A stretch of 64,000 nt of DNA from Streptomyces luomodiensis (lineage in GTDB: Bacteria; Actinomycetota; Actinomycetes; Streptomycetales; Streptomycetaceae): assembly GCF_031679605.1 (NCBI RefSeq), contig NZ_CP117522.1:6882001-6946000 (forward strand), written 5' to 3'. The position numbers were made by a program, and so were the translations under genes. Position 1 is the first letter of the stretch; every line of letters begins with the position of its first letter. The notes beneath the pieces were generated by a model, which saw only the letters and a list, made by a program, of their open reading frames with translations, made no database searches and was not told the origin of the DNA. Shown one piece after another: positions 45,906 through 54,506 of the stretch.

Positions 45906-46499
45906 GTGAGCACGACACCACCTGTTCTCGCCGCAGAGCTGGCGCAGGCGTGGGCCGACATTCAACGGCACCACCCCGAGCTGCCGGATCTCGCCGCGCC
46001 CGAATCGCTGATCGGAGAGTCGTCGTCCGCATGTGGCGCCGAGCTCTCCTTCGAACGGCTGCTGCATGAGGCAGTCCATGGGATCGCCGCCGCCCGCGGT
46101 GTCCGTGACACCTCACGCGCCGGCCGCTACCACAACCGCCGGTTCCTGGCGATCGCCGAGGAGCTGGGGCTGGACCACCCCGAGGAGCCGCATCCCAGCA
46201 GCGGCTTCTCGCTGGTCACCCTCAGTCCCGAGGCGAGAAAGCGCTACCGGACCACGATCGACCGCCTCCAGCGCGCGCTCAAGGCCCACACCGTGGCGAC
46301 CACCGCCGAGACCTCCCGTACCTTCCGCGGGCCCGCCGCGCGGCACGGTTCGTCCGGGGGCGGTGTCCGGGTGAAGGCGGTGTGCGACTGCGGCCGCAAT
46401 GTCCGCGTCGTCCCGTCGGTGCTGGCCCAGGCGCCGATCATGTGCGGTGGATGCGGTAAGCCGTTCCGCATTCCGGAGCCGGTGGCCGCGGTCGGCTGA
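45906..46499 (+). CDS. SprT-like zinc protein with HEAVH motif
   Basis: 197 residues. A metalloprotease-type zinc motif [14 protein letters not shown] (His54, Glu55, His58) is followed by [16 protein letters not shown], whose His75 could be the third ligand; this is the arrangement of SprT-like families. A C-terminal zinc ribbon has CDCG and CGGCG. Many phage and plasmid genes carry relatives, and the function is unclear; DNA-protein crosslink repair (Spartan-like) is one possibility. GTG start at 45906, without a clear ribosome site. It lies between proS and the rpsP operon. Confidence 0.8.
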   Translation: MSTTPPVLAAELAQAWADIQRHHPELPDLAAPESLIGESSSACGAELSFERLLHEAVHGIAAARGVRDTSRAGRYHNRRFLAIAEELGLDHPEEPHPSSGFSLVTLSPEARKRYRTTIDRLQRALKAHTVATTAETSRTFRGPAARHGSSGGGVRVKAVCDCGRNVRVVPSVLAQAPIMCGGCGKPFRIPEPVAAVG

Positions 46500-46654
46500 C
46501 CTGTCACGGTGTGGCAGAATGGTCTGCTGTACTCGACAGCCGACCAGGACCCCTCTCTCCTCCGGCTGACGCGTCCATCGGGCACTCGGGTACCGCAACC
46601 CCACGCGGCACGTCGCAGTGCTCAACCACGTCAAGACCAGGAGACACCACTCCC

Positions 46655-47098
46655 GTGGCAGTCAAGATCAAGCTGAAGCGTCTGGGCAAGATCCGTTCGC
46701 CTCACTACCGCATCGTCGTCGCCGACTCCCGCACCCGCCGTGACGGCCGGGCCATCGAGGAGATCGGGCTGTACCACCCGGTGCAGAACCCGTCGCGCAT
46801 CGAGGTGGACTCGGAGCGTGTGCAGCACTGGCTGAAGGTCGGCGCGCAGCCGACCGAGCCGGTGCTGGCCATCCTGAAGGTCACCGGTGACTGGCAGAAG
46901 TTCAAGGGCCTGCCCGCCCCGGCCCCGATGAAGGTCGCCGAGCCGAAGGCCGACAAGCGCGCCCTGTTCGAGGCGGCCGCCAAGGACGCCGGTGACGAGC
47001 CGAAGGGTGAGGCGATCACCCCGAAGGCGAAGAAGGCCGACAAGAAGTCGGACGAGGCGGCCGGGTCCGCTGAGTCCACCGCGTCGACCGAGGCCTGA
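46655..47098 (+). CDS. rpsP: 30S ribosomal protein S16
   Basis: 147 residues. Residues 1-80 are S16 ([20 protein letters not shown] ... DSRTRRDGR). The remaining 65 residues are an Ala/Lys/Glu-rich extension usual in Streptomyces. GTG with AGGAGA upstream. First gene of rpsP-khpA-rimM-trmD; the next gene starts 2 nt after its stop. Confidence 0.97.
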   Translation: MAVKIKLKRLGKIRSPHYRIVVADSRTRRDGRAIEEIGLYHPVQNPSRIEVDSERVQHWLKVGAQPTEPVLAILKVTGDWQKFKGLPAPAPMKVAEPKADKRALFEAAAKDAGDEPKGEAITPKAKKADKKSDEAAGSAESTASTEA

Positions 47099-47100
47099 GG

Positions 47101-47340
47101 ATGCTCGAGGAAGCCCTCGAGCACCTGGTGAAGGGCATCGTCGACAACCCCGACGACGTGCAGGTGGCCTCGCGCAACCTGCGGCGTGGGCGTGTGCTGG
47201 AGGTCCGGGTGCACCCCGATGACCTCGGCAAGGTGATCGGCCGCAACGGCCGCACCGCACGCGCCCTGCGCACCGTCGTGGGCGCCATCGGCGGCCGTGG
47301 GATCCGCGTCGACCTCGTCGACGTCGATCAGGTCCGCTGA
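47101..47340 (+). CDS. khpA: KH-domain RNA-binding protein KhpA
   Basis: 79 residues forming one KH domain; the RNA-binding GxxG loop is in VIGRNGRTARALRTVV. KhpA with KhpB binds many small RNAs and mRNAs in other bacteria. Always found between rpsP and rimM in actinobacteria. Confidence 0.95.
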   Translation: MLEEALEHLVKGIVDNPDDVQVASRNLRRGRVLEVRVHPDDLGKVIGRNGRTARALRTVVGAIGGRGIRVDLVDVDQVR

Positions 47341-47361
47341 GGCGATCAAGAAGAGCACCGG

Positions 47362-47400
47362 CACGGGCCGGGGAGGGCTTTGGGCCGTCCCCGGCCCGTG
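47362..47400 (+). terminator. hairpin between khpA and rimM
   Basis: A 13-bp perfect stem (47362-47374 with 47388-47400) around a GC-rich loop, located inside the operon, so it may attenuate transcription or mark mRNA processing instead of ending it. Confidence 0.55.
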
Positions 47401-47421
47401 TGTGTGAAGGGACATCGCATC

Positions 47422-47997
47422 GTGCAGTTGGTTGTCGCGCGGATCGGCCGTGCCCATGGCATCAAGGGCGAGGTCACCGTCGAGGTGCGGACGGACGAGC
47501 CGGAGCTGCGGCTCGGCCCGGGGGCCGTGCTGACCACCGAGCCCGCCTCGGCCGGGCCGTTGACCATCGAGTCCGGCCGGGTGCACAGCGGCCGGCTGCT
47601 GCTGCGCTTCGAGGGGGTGCGGGACCGCAACGCCGCGGAGGCGCTGCGCAACACCCTGCTGATCGCGGAGGTCGACCCCGAGGAACTCCCGGAGGACCCC
47701 GAGGAGTTCTACGATCACCAGCTGATCGACCTCGATGTGGTCACCGTGGGCGGGACGGAGGTCGGGAGGATCTCCGAGATCTCCCATCTGCCCTACCAGG
47801 ACCTGCTGATCGTGAAGCGCCCCGACGGGGGTGAGGTGATGATCCCGTTCGTCTCCCAGGTCGTGCCGGAGATCGATCTGGAGGCGCAGCGCGCCGTGAT
47901 CGACCCGCCGCCGGGCCTGCTCGACGAGGCCGACGCCGAGATCGCGGGCAGCCGCGGGGGCGAGGCCGAGGGCGGCCGTAAGGATGAGTCGTCATGA
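47422..47997 (+). CDS. rimM: ribosome maturation factor RimM
   Basis: 191 residues. Assists 30S head assembly around S19. N-terminal beta-barrel ([20 protein letters not shown]) and C-terminal PRC domain ([11 protein letters not shown] ... [17 protein letters not shown]). GTG at 47422 with GAAGGGA, 12 nt away. Its stop overlaps the trmD ATG (ATGA). Confidence 0.96.
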   Translation: MQLVVARIGRAHGIKGEVTVEVRTDEPELRLGPGAVLTTEPASAGPLTIESGRVHSGRLLLRFEGVRDRNAAEALRNTLLIAEVDPEELPEDPEEFYDHQLIDLDVVTVGGTEVGRISEISHLPYQDLLIVKRPDGGEVMIPFVSQVVPEIDLEAQRAVIDPPPGLLDEADAEIAGSRGGEAEGGRKDESS

Positions 47998-48824
47998 GGC
48001 TCGACGTCGTCACGATCTTCCCCGAGTACCTGGAGCCGCTGAACGTCTCGCTGGTCGGCAAGGCGCGCGCCCGGGGTCGGCTGGATGTGCGGGTCCACGA
48101 TCTGCGCGCCTGGACGCACGACCGGCACAACACGGTCGACGACACCCCCTACGGCGGCGGCCCCGGCATGGTCATGAAGCCCGAGCCCTGGGGTGAGGCG
48201 CTTGACGAGGTCATGGCGTCGGGCGAGGCGGAGGGGCTGGTCAAGCCCACGCTGATCGTCCCGACCCCGAGCGGCCGCCCGTTCACCCAGGCGCTCGCCG
48301 TCGAGCTCGCCGAGCGCCCCTGGCTGGTCTTCACGCCCGCCCGCTACGAGGGCATCGACCGCCGGGTGATCGAGGAGTACGGCGAGCGGCTCGAGGTCCA
48401 CGAGGTCTCGATCGGTGACTACGTCCTGGCCGGCGGCGAGGCCGCGGTGCTGGTGATCACGGAGGCGGTGGCCCGGTTGCTGCCGGGGGTGCTGGGCAAC
48501 GCCGAGTCGCACCGCGACGACTCCTTCGCGCCCGGCGCGATGGCCGATCTCCTGGAGGGGCCCGTCTACACCAAGCCCCCCGAGTGGCGCGGCCGCTCCA
48601 TTCCGGAGGTGCTGGTCAGCGGCCACCACGGCAGGATCGCCCGCTGGCGCCGGGACGAGGCGTTCCGCCGCACCAGCGAGAACCGCCCCGATCTGATCGA
48701 GCGCTGCGACCCGGCGACGCTCGACAAGCACGACCGCGCCCTCCTGGCCGAGCTGGGCTGGGAGGAGTTGCCCGGGACCGGTGGGGCCCGATTTGGGCGG
48801 CCGGACCGGGCCGTGGAAGAATAG
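47994..48824 (+). CDS. trmD: tRNA (guanine37-N1)-methyltransferase
   Basis: 276 residues. Methylates G37 of tRNAs to prevent frameshifting. The trefoil-knot SAM site is visible ([13 protein letters not shown] and [13 protein letters not shown]), with [14 protein letters not shown] earlier. A SPOUT dimer is expected. Translationally coupled to rimM; rplS follows after 132 nt. Confidence 0.97.
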   Translation: MRLDVVTIFPEYLEPLNVSLVGKARARGRLDVRVHDLRAWTHDRHNTVDDTPYGGGPGMVMKPEPWGEALDEVMASGEAEGLVKPTLIVPTPSGRPFTQALAVELAERPWLVFTPARYEGIDRRVIEEYGERLEVHEVSIGDYVLAGGEAAVLVITEAVARLLPGVLGNAESHRDDSFAPGAMADLLEGPVYTKPPEWRGRSIPEVLVSGHHGRIARWRRDEAFRRTSENRPDLIERCDPATLDKHDRALLAELGWEELPGTGGARFGRPDRAVEE

Positions 48825-48956
48825 GCCGCTGCCGTACGTCCGGGCGTGCGCCCCTGCCACAGGGGGACCGACGCCCGCCCGATGAGGGCGGCACTCCGAA
48901 TCATCATCCGATATTCCGCTGATGACCTGTGGCATCGGCGAGGAAAGCAGACGATC

Positions 48957-49307
48957 ATGTCTCACCTGCTCGACACCGTCGACTCCGCGTCGCTGCGCAG
49001 CGACATCCCGACCTTCCGCCCCGGCGACACGGTCAACGTCCACGTCCGCGTGATCGAGGGCAACCGCTCCCGTGTCCAGCAGTTCAAGGGCGTCGTCATC
49101 CGCCGCCAGGGCTCTGGTGTCCGCGAGACCTTCACCGTCCGCAAGGTGAGCTTCAGCGTCGGCGTCGAGCGCACCTTCCCGGTGCACACCCCGATCGTCG
49201 AGAAGATCGAGGTCGTCACCCGCGGTGATGTGCGCCGGGCGAAGCTGTACTACCTGCGCGAGCTGCGCGGCAAGGCTGCCAAGATCAAGGAAAAGCGCGA
49301 GAGCTGA
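48957..49307 (+). CDS. rplS: 50S ribosomal protein L19
   Basis: 116 residues, normal. [33 protein letters not shown] and [13 protein letters not shown] are typical. The ATG at 48957 has GAGGAAAG upstream. Last gene of the translation block before the signal peptidases. Confidence 0.97.
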   Translation: MSHLLDTVDSASLRSDIPTFRPGDTVNVHVRVIEGNRSRVQQFKGVVIRRQGSGVRETFTVRKVSFSVGVERTFPVHTPIVEKIEVVTRGDVRRAKLYYLRELRGKAAKIKEKRES

Positions 49308-49365
49308 GATCGCGGCGATTTTGCGCGACTACTGAGCTACCGACGGATCATCCGGCCGGGGCGGA

Positions 49366-49371
49366 TAGGCT
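49366..49371 (+). promoter_or_regulatory. putative -10 element for the first signal peptidase gene
   Basis: TAGGCT ends 8 nt before the ATG at 49380; no Shine-Dalgarno sequence, so leaderless translation is likely. Confidence 0.4.
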
Positions 49372-49379
49372 CTGGCCCG

Positions 49380-50231
49380 ATGGACAGCGAAGGACAGCTC
49401 GCGGAGCGCGACGGCTCCCCGGACTCCGAGAAGGAGCACGAGGGGCGGTCGCGCTCTTCGCGTGCTCCGGCGCGGACCGGGGAGCCGGTCGCCGCGGAGC
49501 CCGCGTCCGCCCGGCGGCTGCCGCGGTGGCCGGCCGGGGGCGGGCGAGGGCGGCGGGTGGCGCTGCTCGCCGCGGTCTGTGTCGCGCTGGTGCTGCTGGT
49601 GAGCGGCTTTGTCGTACAGCCGTTCCTGATCCCCAGCGGCTCGATGGAGAACACCCTCCGGCCCGGGGACCGGGTGCTGGTGAACAAGCTCGCCTACCGT
49701 TTCGGGGACGATCCGCGCCGCGGCGACGTTGTCGTGTTCGACGGGGCCGGTTCCTTTCACGAGGAGGAGCCGTCCGGGAACCCGGTGACCGGTCTGCTGC
49801 GCAAGGCGGCCGCGGCGGTCGGGCTGGCCGAACCGGCCGAGTCCGACTACGTCAAGCGCGTGGTGGGCGTTGGTGGTGACCGGGTCACCTGCTGCGACAA
49901 GCGGGGGAGGATCGAGGTGAACGGCCAGCCGGTGGACGAGCGCTATCTGCACCCCGGGGACAGCCCCTCGCGGGTGCGCTTCGACATCGTCGTGCCCGAG
50001 GGTCGGCTGTGGGTGATGGGCGACCATCGCGACGCGTCCCGGGACTCGCGGGACTATCTGGGCGCACCGGGCGGGGGCACGGTTCCCGTCGACCAGGTGA
50101 TCGGCCGCGTCGAATGGATCGGCTGGCCGATCGGCCGCTGGTCCGGTGTGCCCCGGCCGGACGCCTTCGCGAGCGTGCCCGAGGAGCCCGGCGGCATACC
50201 GTCCGCGGCCTCCGGCGGTGCCCATGGGTAG
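49380..50231 (+). CDS. sipW: type I signal peptidase (first of four, SipW-like)
   Basis: 283 residues. Removes signal peptides of exported proteins at the outer face of the membrane. One N-terminal membrane segment (VALLAAVCVALVLLVSGFV), then the catalytic serine in IPSGSMENT (Ser88) and the general-base lysine in YVKRVVGVGGDRV. The box GDHRDASRDSRDY follows. A 60-residue disordered Ser/Glu-rich cytoplasmic stretch precedes the membrane segment. The end overlaps the next gene by 8 nt. Four clustered sip genes are normal for Streptomyces. Confidence 0.95.
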   Translation: MDSEGQLAERDGSPDSEKEHEGRSRSSRAPARTGEPVAAEPASARRLPRWPAGGGRGRRVALLAAVCVALVLLVSGFVVQPFLIPSGSMENTLRPGDRVLVNKLAYRFGDDPRRGDVVVFDGAGSFHEEEPSGNPVTGLLRKAAAAVGLAEPAESDYVKRVVGVGGDRVTCCDKRGRIEVNGQPVDERYLHPGDSPSRVRFDIVVPEGRLWVMGDHRDASRDSRDYLGAPGGGTVPVDQVIGRVEWIGWPIGRWSGVPRPDAFASVPEEPGGIPSAASGGAHG

Positions 50232-51411
50232 CCGTGGGCGGCCCCGTACCAGGACGCGCGGGGCGGACGCGCCCACCGGCGCCGAGACCCCCCGGGGGCC
50301 GGGGGAGCACCGGGTCGGCGGACGCGCGGAGCGGCGCCGGATCCAGCGCCGTATCAAGCGCAGGCGGCGCCGTTCGGCCGTCAAAGAGATACCGATCCTG
50401 GTGGGCGTGGCGCTGGTGATCGCGCTCGTCCTGAAGACCTTCCTGGTGCAGGCGTTCGTGATCCCGTCCGGTTCGATGGAGCAGACCATCCGGATCGGCG
50501 ACCGGGTGCTGGTGGACAAGTTCACTCCGTGGTTCGGGTCGAAGCCGGAGCGCGGCGATGTGGTGGTGTTCAAGGACCCGGGGGGCTGGCTCAAGGACGA
50601 GGGGAAGCCCGCCCAGGACGATCCGCCGGTCATCAAGCAGGGCAAGGAGTTCCTGACCTTCATCGGTCTGCTGCCGTCCTCCGACGAGCAGGACCTGATC
50701 AAGCGGGTGGTCGCGGTGGGCGGCGACACGGTGGCGTGCTGCGATACGAACGGTAAGGTCACCGTCAACGGAACCCCGTTGAACGAACCGTATCTGCACC
50801 CGGGGAACCCGCCGTCGCAGCGGCAGTTCAAGGTGACCGTTCCCAAGGGGCGGCTGTTCGTCATGGGTGATCACCGGTCCAATTCGGCGGACTCCCGGGT
50901 CCATCTGGACGAGCCGTACCAGGGCACGGTGCCGGACGGCAATGTGGTCGGCCGGGCCGTGGTGATCGCCTGGCCGTTCGGGCACATGCGGCGGCTCGAG
51001 GAGCCGGACACCTACGCCTCCGTGCGGGACGCGCCGAGCGGGGCGACCCAGGCCGAGGGGTCGGCGCATAGGCTGTCCCCCATGGATCAGCAAGGAATGA
51101 TCCAGCTCCCGACCCCTGCGGAACTCCCGCTCGTTATGGGAGTGGTGATCCTGCGCCGTTCGTGGGGCAGGCGGCAGTCAGGCGTGAGGAGTGGATGTGG
51201 GGGATTTGGCGGTCGGCGCACGATCCGGTCACGAAGAGCCCGAGCGGCAGCCCGGGACGAGGGGCGAGGGCTCCGCGGACGGGGCGGCCGAGACGCCCGA
51301 GGCCGGTGCCCCCACGGACAAGGCGGCCGCGGCGCCGCAGGCGTCGGGTCCCCCTGGTGCCGAGGGCGGACAGGAGTCCTCCGGCGCCTCCGACGGGTCC
51401 GGGGCGGCTGA
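50224..51411 (+). CDS. sipX: type I signal peptidase (second, SipX-like) with long C-terminus
   Basis: 395 residues, against about 320 as I remember it for SipX. A basic N-terminus (RRRIQRRIKRRRRR) and one membrane segment (ILVGVALVIALVLKTF) precede the catalytic IPSGSMEQT (Ser84), LIKRVVAVGGDTV and GDHRSNSADSRVH. A second hydrophobic stretch (ELPLVMGVVILRRSW) is near the normal end. The reading frame then runs 221 bp into the next sip gene, where the residues turn Arg/Gly-rich and look like shadow coding. The true stop may have been lost. The ATG overlaps the previous stop. Confidence 0.9.
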   Translation: MGSRGRPRTRTRGADAPTGAETPRGPGEHRVGGRAERRRIQRRIKRRRRRSAVKEIPILVGVALVIALVLKTFLVQAFVIPSGSMEQTIRIGDRVLVDKFTPWFGSKPERGDVVVFKDPGGWLKDEGKPAQDDPPVIKQGKEFLTFIGLLPSSDEQDLIKRVVAVGGDTVACCDTNGKVTVNGTPLNEPYLHPGNPPSQRQFKVTVPKGRLFVMGDHRSNSADSRVHLDEPYQGTVPDGNVVGRAVVIAWPFGHMRRLEEPDTYASVRDAPSGATQAEGSAHRLSPMDQQGMIQLPTPAELPLVMGVVILRRSWGRRQSGVRSGCGGFGGRRTIRSRRARAAARDEGRGLRGRGGRDARGRCPHGQGGRGAAGVGSPWCRGRTGVLRRLRRVRGG

Positions 51412-52312
51412 TCCGTCCGGGCCCGGGGACGAGACACCGGCGGACCGGGGCCCCGGGCAGCCCGGTGGGCCCGGCAAGCCCGGTGGGCCCGGAAAGCTCG
51501 GCAGGCCCAAGAAGGTGCGCTCCTTCTGGAAGGAGCTGCCGATCCTGGTCATCATCGCGCTGGCTCTGGCGCTGCTGATCAAGACCTTCCTGGTGCAGGC
51601 GTTCTCGATCCCGTCCGACTCGATGCAGAACACATTGCAGCGGGGCGACCGGGTGCTGGTGGACAAGCTCACCCCGTGGTTCGGCTCCGAGCCGGAGCGC
51701 GGTGAGGTGGTCGTCTTCCACGACCCGGGCGGCTGGCTCGGCGAGACGCAGACGCAGAGCTCCGGCCCGGTCGCCGAGGGCATCCAGAAGGCGCTCAGCT
51801 TCATCGGGCTGATGCCTTCGGCGGAGGAGAAGGATCTGATCAAGCGGGTCATCGCGGTGGGCGGGGACACCGTCTCCTGCAAGCGCGGCGGCAAGGTCAT
51901 GGTCAACGGCAAGCCGCTGGACGAGCCGTACATCTTCCCCGGGAACACGCCCTGCGACGAGAAGCCGTTCGGCCCGATCAAGGTGCCCGAGGGCCGGATC
52001 TGGGTGATGGGCGACCACCGCCAGGACTCGCTGGACTCCCGCTACCACCAGAACCTCAACAACGGCACGGTCTCGGTGGACGATGTGGTCGGGCGCGCGA
52101 TCGTCATCGCCTGGCCCATCGACCGCTGGTCCACCCTGTCGGTGCCGGGCACCTTCGACCAGCCGGGGCTGGGCGCGGCCGCCGCGATGGCCCCCTCGGC
52201 CATGGGACTCGCGGGCGCGGTGCCGATCGTGCTGTGGCGCCGCCGCAGGCTGATCGCCAAGGTCCGGGCGGACGCCGAGGCCCGCGCGGAACGGCGGACC
52301 GCTGACTGCTGA
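51191..52312 (+). CDS. sipY: type I signal peptidase (third, SipY-like)
   Basis: 373 residues. A long disordered Gly/Pro/Ala/Glu-rich cytoplasmic N-terminus (about 105 residues) precedes a membrane segment (LPILVIIALALALLIKTFLV). Catalytic serine is in IPSDSMQNT (Ser144; Asp in place of the usual Gly), lysine in LIKRVIAVGGDTV, then GDHRQDSLDSRYH. A C-terminal hydrophobic segment (MGLAGAVPIVLW) plus RRRR suggests a second anchor, as in SipY. The GTG start lies inside the end of the upstream frame. Confidence 0.94.
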   Translation: MDVGDLAVGARSGHEEPERQPGTRGEGSADGAAETPEAGAPTDKAAAAPQASGPPGAEGGQESSGASDGSGAADPSGPGDETPADRGPGQPGGPGKPGGPGKLGRPKKVRSFWKELPILVIIALALALLIKTFLVQAFSIPSDSMQNTLQRGDRVLVDKLTPWFGSEPERGEVVVFHDPGGWLGETQTQSSGPVAEGIQKALSFIGLMPSAEEKDLIKRVIAVGGDTVSCKRGGKVMVNGKPLDEPYIFPGNTPCDEKPFGPIKVPEGRIWVMGDHRQDSLDSRYHQNLNNGTVSVDDVVGRAIVIAWPIDRWSTLSVPGTFDQPGLGAAAAMAPSAMGLAGAVPIVLWRRRRLIAKVRADAEARAERRTADC

Positions 52313-52339
52313 CGAGGTCGGTACCGCCGGGTAAGGTGC

Positions 52340-52369
52340 GGTTCCGTGTGCCCCGGGGCACACGGAACC
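52340..52369 (+). terminator. 30-bp perfect palindrome between the third and fourth sip genes
   Basis: Every base of 52340-52354 pairs with 52355-52369 (GGTTCCGTGTGCCCC and its complement, no loop). It lies 28 nt after the third gene's stop and 40 nt before the fourth gene. It could terminate, attenuate or bind a protein; no U-tract follows. Confidence 0.6.
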
Positions 52370-52408
52370 TGATCTTCTACGTCTGTTGCGTACGGCGGGA
52401 GCACTGGG

Positions 52409-53182
52409 ATGAGCGGAGCCCGAGGGGCGGGGGGCGGCAAACCGCCGGGGCGTACGCCGGGCAGCGTGCTGTCCGGGCTGGCGGTGGCCGTCGGGTGTGT
52501 GCTGTTCCTGGGCGGCTTCGTGTGGGGCGCGGTGCTCTACAAGCCGTACACCGTCCCGACCGACTCCATGGCGCCGACGATCGGCAAGGGCGACCGGGTG
52601 CTGGCGCAGCGGATCGACGGTGGCGAGGTGCGCCGCGGCGATGTGGTCGTCTTCCACGACCAGGTGTGGGGCGACCTGCCGATGGTGAAGCGGGTGATCG
52701 GGGTCGGCGGCGACCGGGTCGAGTGCTGTGACGAGCAGGGCCGGCTGCGGGTGAACGGCAAGGTCCTCGAGGAACCGTATCTGCGCTCGGGTGATCAGGC
52801 GTCCTCGACGGCCTTCTCCACCACGGTGCCCAAGGGCCGGCTGTTCCTGCTGGGCGACCATCGGAGCGACTCCCTCGACTCACGGGTGCACCTCACCGAC
52901 GAGGCCGGCGGCGCCGTGGAGCGGGGCGCGGTGACCGCCCGGGTGGACGCCACCGCCTGGCCGCTGGGGGCCTGGGGGACGGTGGGGCGGCCTGAGGCGT
53001 TCCAGGCCCTGCCGGGCGGTGTGTCGCAGCCGGGGCCGCTGAGGCTGATCCTGGTGGCGGTCGTCGTGGGCGCCGTGCTGATCCTGGCGGGCGCGGCCCA
53101 TGGGCCGTTCGTCCGGCGCAGGGCGGGCGGCGGCGCGCGGCGGGACCAGGCGGCGGAGGGGAAGGTGGCCGCGCATGGCTGA
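52409..53182 (+). CDS. sipZ: type I signal peptidase (fourth, SipZ-like)
   Basis: 257 residues. One N-terminal membrane segment (LSGLAVAVGCVLFLGGFVWG), catalytic serine in VPTDSMAPT (Ser53), lysine in MVKRVIGVGGDRV, then GDHRSDSLDSRVH. A C-terminal hydrophobic stretch (LRLILVAVVVGAVLILAGAA) would give a second anchor. Its stop overlaps the next gene's ATG by 8 nt, which couples the Nudix gene to it. Confidence 0.94.
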   Translation: MSGARGAGGGKPPGRTPGSVLSGLAVAVGCVLFLGGFVWGAVLYKPYTVPTDSMAPTIGKGDRVLAQRIDGGEVRRGDVVVFHDQVWGDLPMVKRVIGVGGDRVECCDEQGRLRVNGKVLEEPYLRSGDQASSTAFSTTVPKGRLFLLGDHRSDSLDSRVHLTDEAGGAVERGAVTARVDATAWPLGAWGTVGRPEAFQALPGGVSQPGPLRLILVAVVVGAVLILAGAAHGPFVRRRAGGGARRDQAAEGKVAAHG

Positions 53183-53705
53183 GCGGACTGGCGAAGCCCA
53201 GCGGACCGGCACGGACGAGCGGCGGCTGCGGAAGGTCGCGCGGGTGGTGCTGCTGGATCCGCAGGACCGCATTCTGCTGCTGCACGGCTTCGAGCCGGAC
53301 GATCCCTCCTCGACGTGGTGGTTCACTCCGGGCGGCGGCCTGGAGGACGGGGAGAGCCGCGAGCAGGCGGCCCTCAGGGAGCTCGCGGAGGAGACCGGGA
53401 TCACCGATGCGCGGCTCGGCCCGCTGCTGTGGCGGCGGGTCTGCTCGTTCCCGTTCGCCGGGCGGCGGTGGGACCAGGACGAGTGGTACTACCTGTGTCG
53501 TACCCGACAGACCGAGGCCCGCACCGGCGGCGGGCTGACCGAGCTGGAGCGGCGGAGCGTGGCCGGGCTGCGGTGGTGGACGGCGGAGGAGCTGGCCGCC
53601 GCGACCGAGCCGGTGTACCCGACCCGGCTGGCGGAGCTGTTGCGTACGCTGCTCGCCGAGGGACCACCGAGTGCACCGGTGATCCTGGAGACTGAGCGCG
53701 TCTGA
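53175..53705 (+). CDS. Nudix hydrolase
   Basis: 176 residues. The Nudix box GGGLEDGESREQAALRELAEETGI (23-residue consensus Gx5Ex7REUxEExGU) lies near residues 54-77 and includes all metal-binding glutamates. A Trp/Tyr-rich substrate region follows. Substrate not predictable. Co-translated with the fourth signal peptidase gene; the ATG at 53175 is preferred over an earlier in-frame start within that gene. Confidence 0.92.
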   Translation: MAERTGEAQRTGTDERRLRKVARVVLLDPQDRILLLHGFEPDDPSSTWWFTPGGGLEDGESREQAALRELAEETGITDARLGPLLWRRVCSFPFAGRRWDQDEWYYLCRTRQTEARTGGGLTELERRSVAGLRWWTAEELAAATEPVYPTRLAELLRTLLAEGPPSAPVILETERV

Positions 53706-53744
53706 CGCACAATGGGGGGACGCACGGCTGAAGGGGAACATGCC

Positions 53745-54053
53745 ATGAGCGCCGAGGACCTCGAGAAGTACGAGACCGAGATGGAGCTGAAGCTCTACCG
53801 GGAGTACCGCGATGTCGTCGGTCTGTTCAAATATGTGATCGAGACCGAGCGTCGCTTCTATCTCACCAACGACTACGAGATGCAGGTGCACTCGGTCCAG
53901 GGCGAGGTCTTCTTCGAGGTGTCGATGGCCGACGCCTGGGTCTGGGACATGTACCGCCCGGCCCGCTTCGTGAAGCAGGTGCGCGTTCTGACGTTCAAGG
54001 ATGTGAATATCGAGGAGCTGAACAAGAGCGACCTCGACCTTCCGGGTGGCTGA
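53745..54053 (+). CDS. DUF2469 family protein
   Basis: 102 residues, start MSAEDLEKYETEMELKLY, with conserved DVVGLFKYVIETERRFYL and DMYRPARFVKQVRVLTF. Strongly conserved in actinobacteria between the signal peptidases and YraN, function unknown. AAGGGGA ribosome site 8 nt before the ATG. Confidence 0.93.
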   Translation: MSAEDLEKYETEMELKLYREYRDVVGLFKYVIETERRFYLTNDYEMQVHSVQGEVFFEVSMADAWVWDMYRPARFVKQVRVLTFKDVNIEELNKSDLDLPGG

Positions 54054-54054
54054 G

Positions 54055-54081
54055 TTGTCCACAGCGGCCCGGCCGTCCACA
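54055..54081 (+). promoter_or_regulatory. DnaA-box pair
   Basis: TTGTCCACA (54055-54063) is the preferred streptomycete DnaA box; a second related 9-mer, CCGTCCACA, starts at 54073 in the same direction. The pair lies in the spacer between the DUF2469 gene and yraN. Confidence 0.5.
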
Positions 54082-54146
54082 GAAATGCTCCAAGATCCCT
54101 GAGCGGGGCGCGGGGGCGTCACAGTCGGTGCCGGAGGTGGTGCCGA

Positions 54147-54506
54147 ATGAACGCCCGAGGAGCACTGGGCCGCTACGGCGAGGATGTGGCGGTGCGCCGG
54201 CTGGCGGAAGCCGGGATGACCGTCCTGGAGCGCAATTGGCGGTGCCGGGACGGCGAGATCGACATCGTCGCGCTCGACGCCGGGGCGCTGGTGATGTGCG
54301 AGGTCAAGACGCGCCGCGAGGGCGGGTACGAGCATCCGATGGCGGCCGTCGGCCCCGACAAGACCGAGCGGCTGCGGCGGCTGGCGGAGCGCTGGCTGGA
54401 GCGGCACGGCGGCCCGCCGCCGGGCGGAGTGCGCATCGACGTGGTGGCGGTGGTGCTGCCGCGCAGGGGCGCGCCCGTGGTCGAGCATGTGCGGGGGGTG
54501 GCCTGA
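54147..54506 (+). CDS. yraN: YraN (UPF0102) endonuclease-like protein
   Basis: 119 residues of the restriction-endonuclease-like fold: [34 protein letters not shown] and VMCEVKTRR (the D...ExK core). Function unproven. The stop shares a base with the next ATG (TGATG), in a yraN-yifB-dprA operon. Confidence 0.95.
   Translation: MNARGALGRYGEDVAVRRLAEAGMTVLERNWRCRDGEIDIVALDAGALVMCEVKTRREGGYEHPMAAVGPDKTERLRRLAERWLERHGGPPPGGVRIDVVAVVLPRRGAPVVEHVRGVA

Noticed and set aside
49380..53182. Recent mobile duplication of signal peptidase genes
   Set aside because: Four clustered, divergent sip genes are a normal ancient feature of Streptomyces; no mobile element signs.
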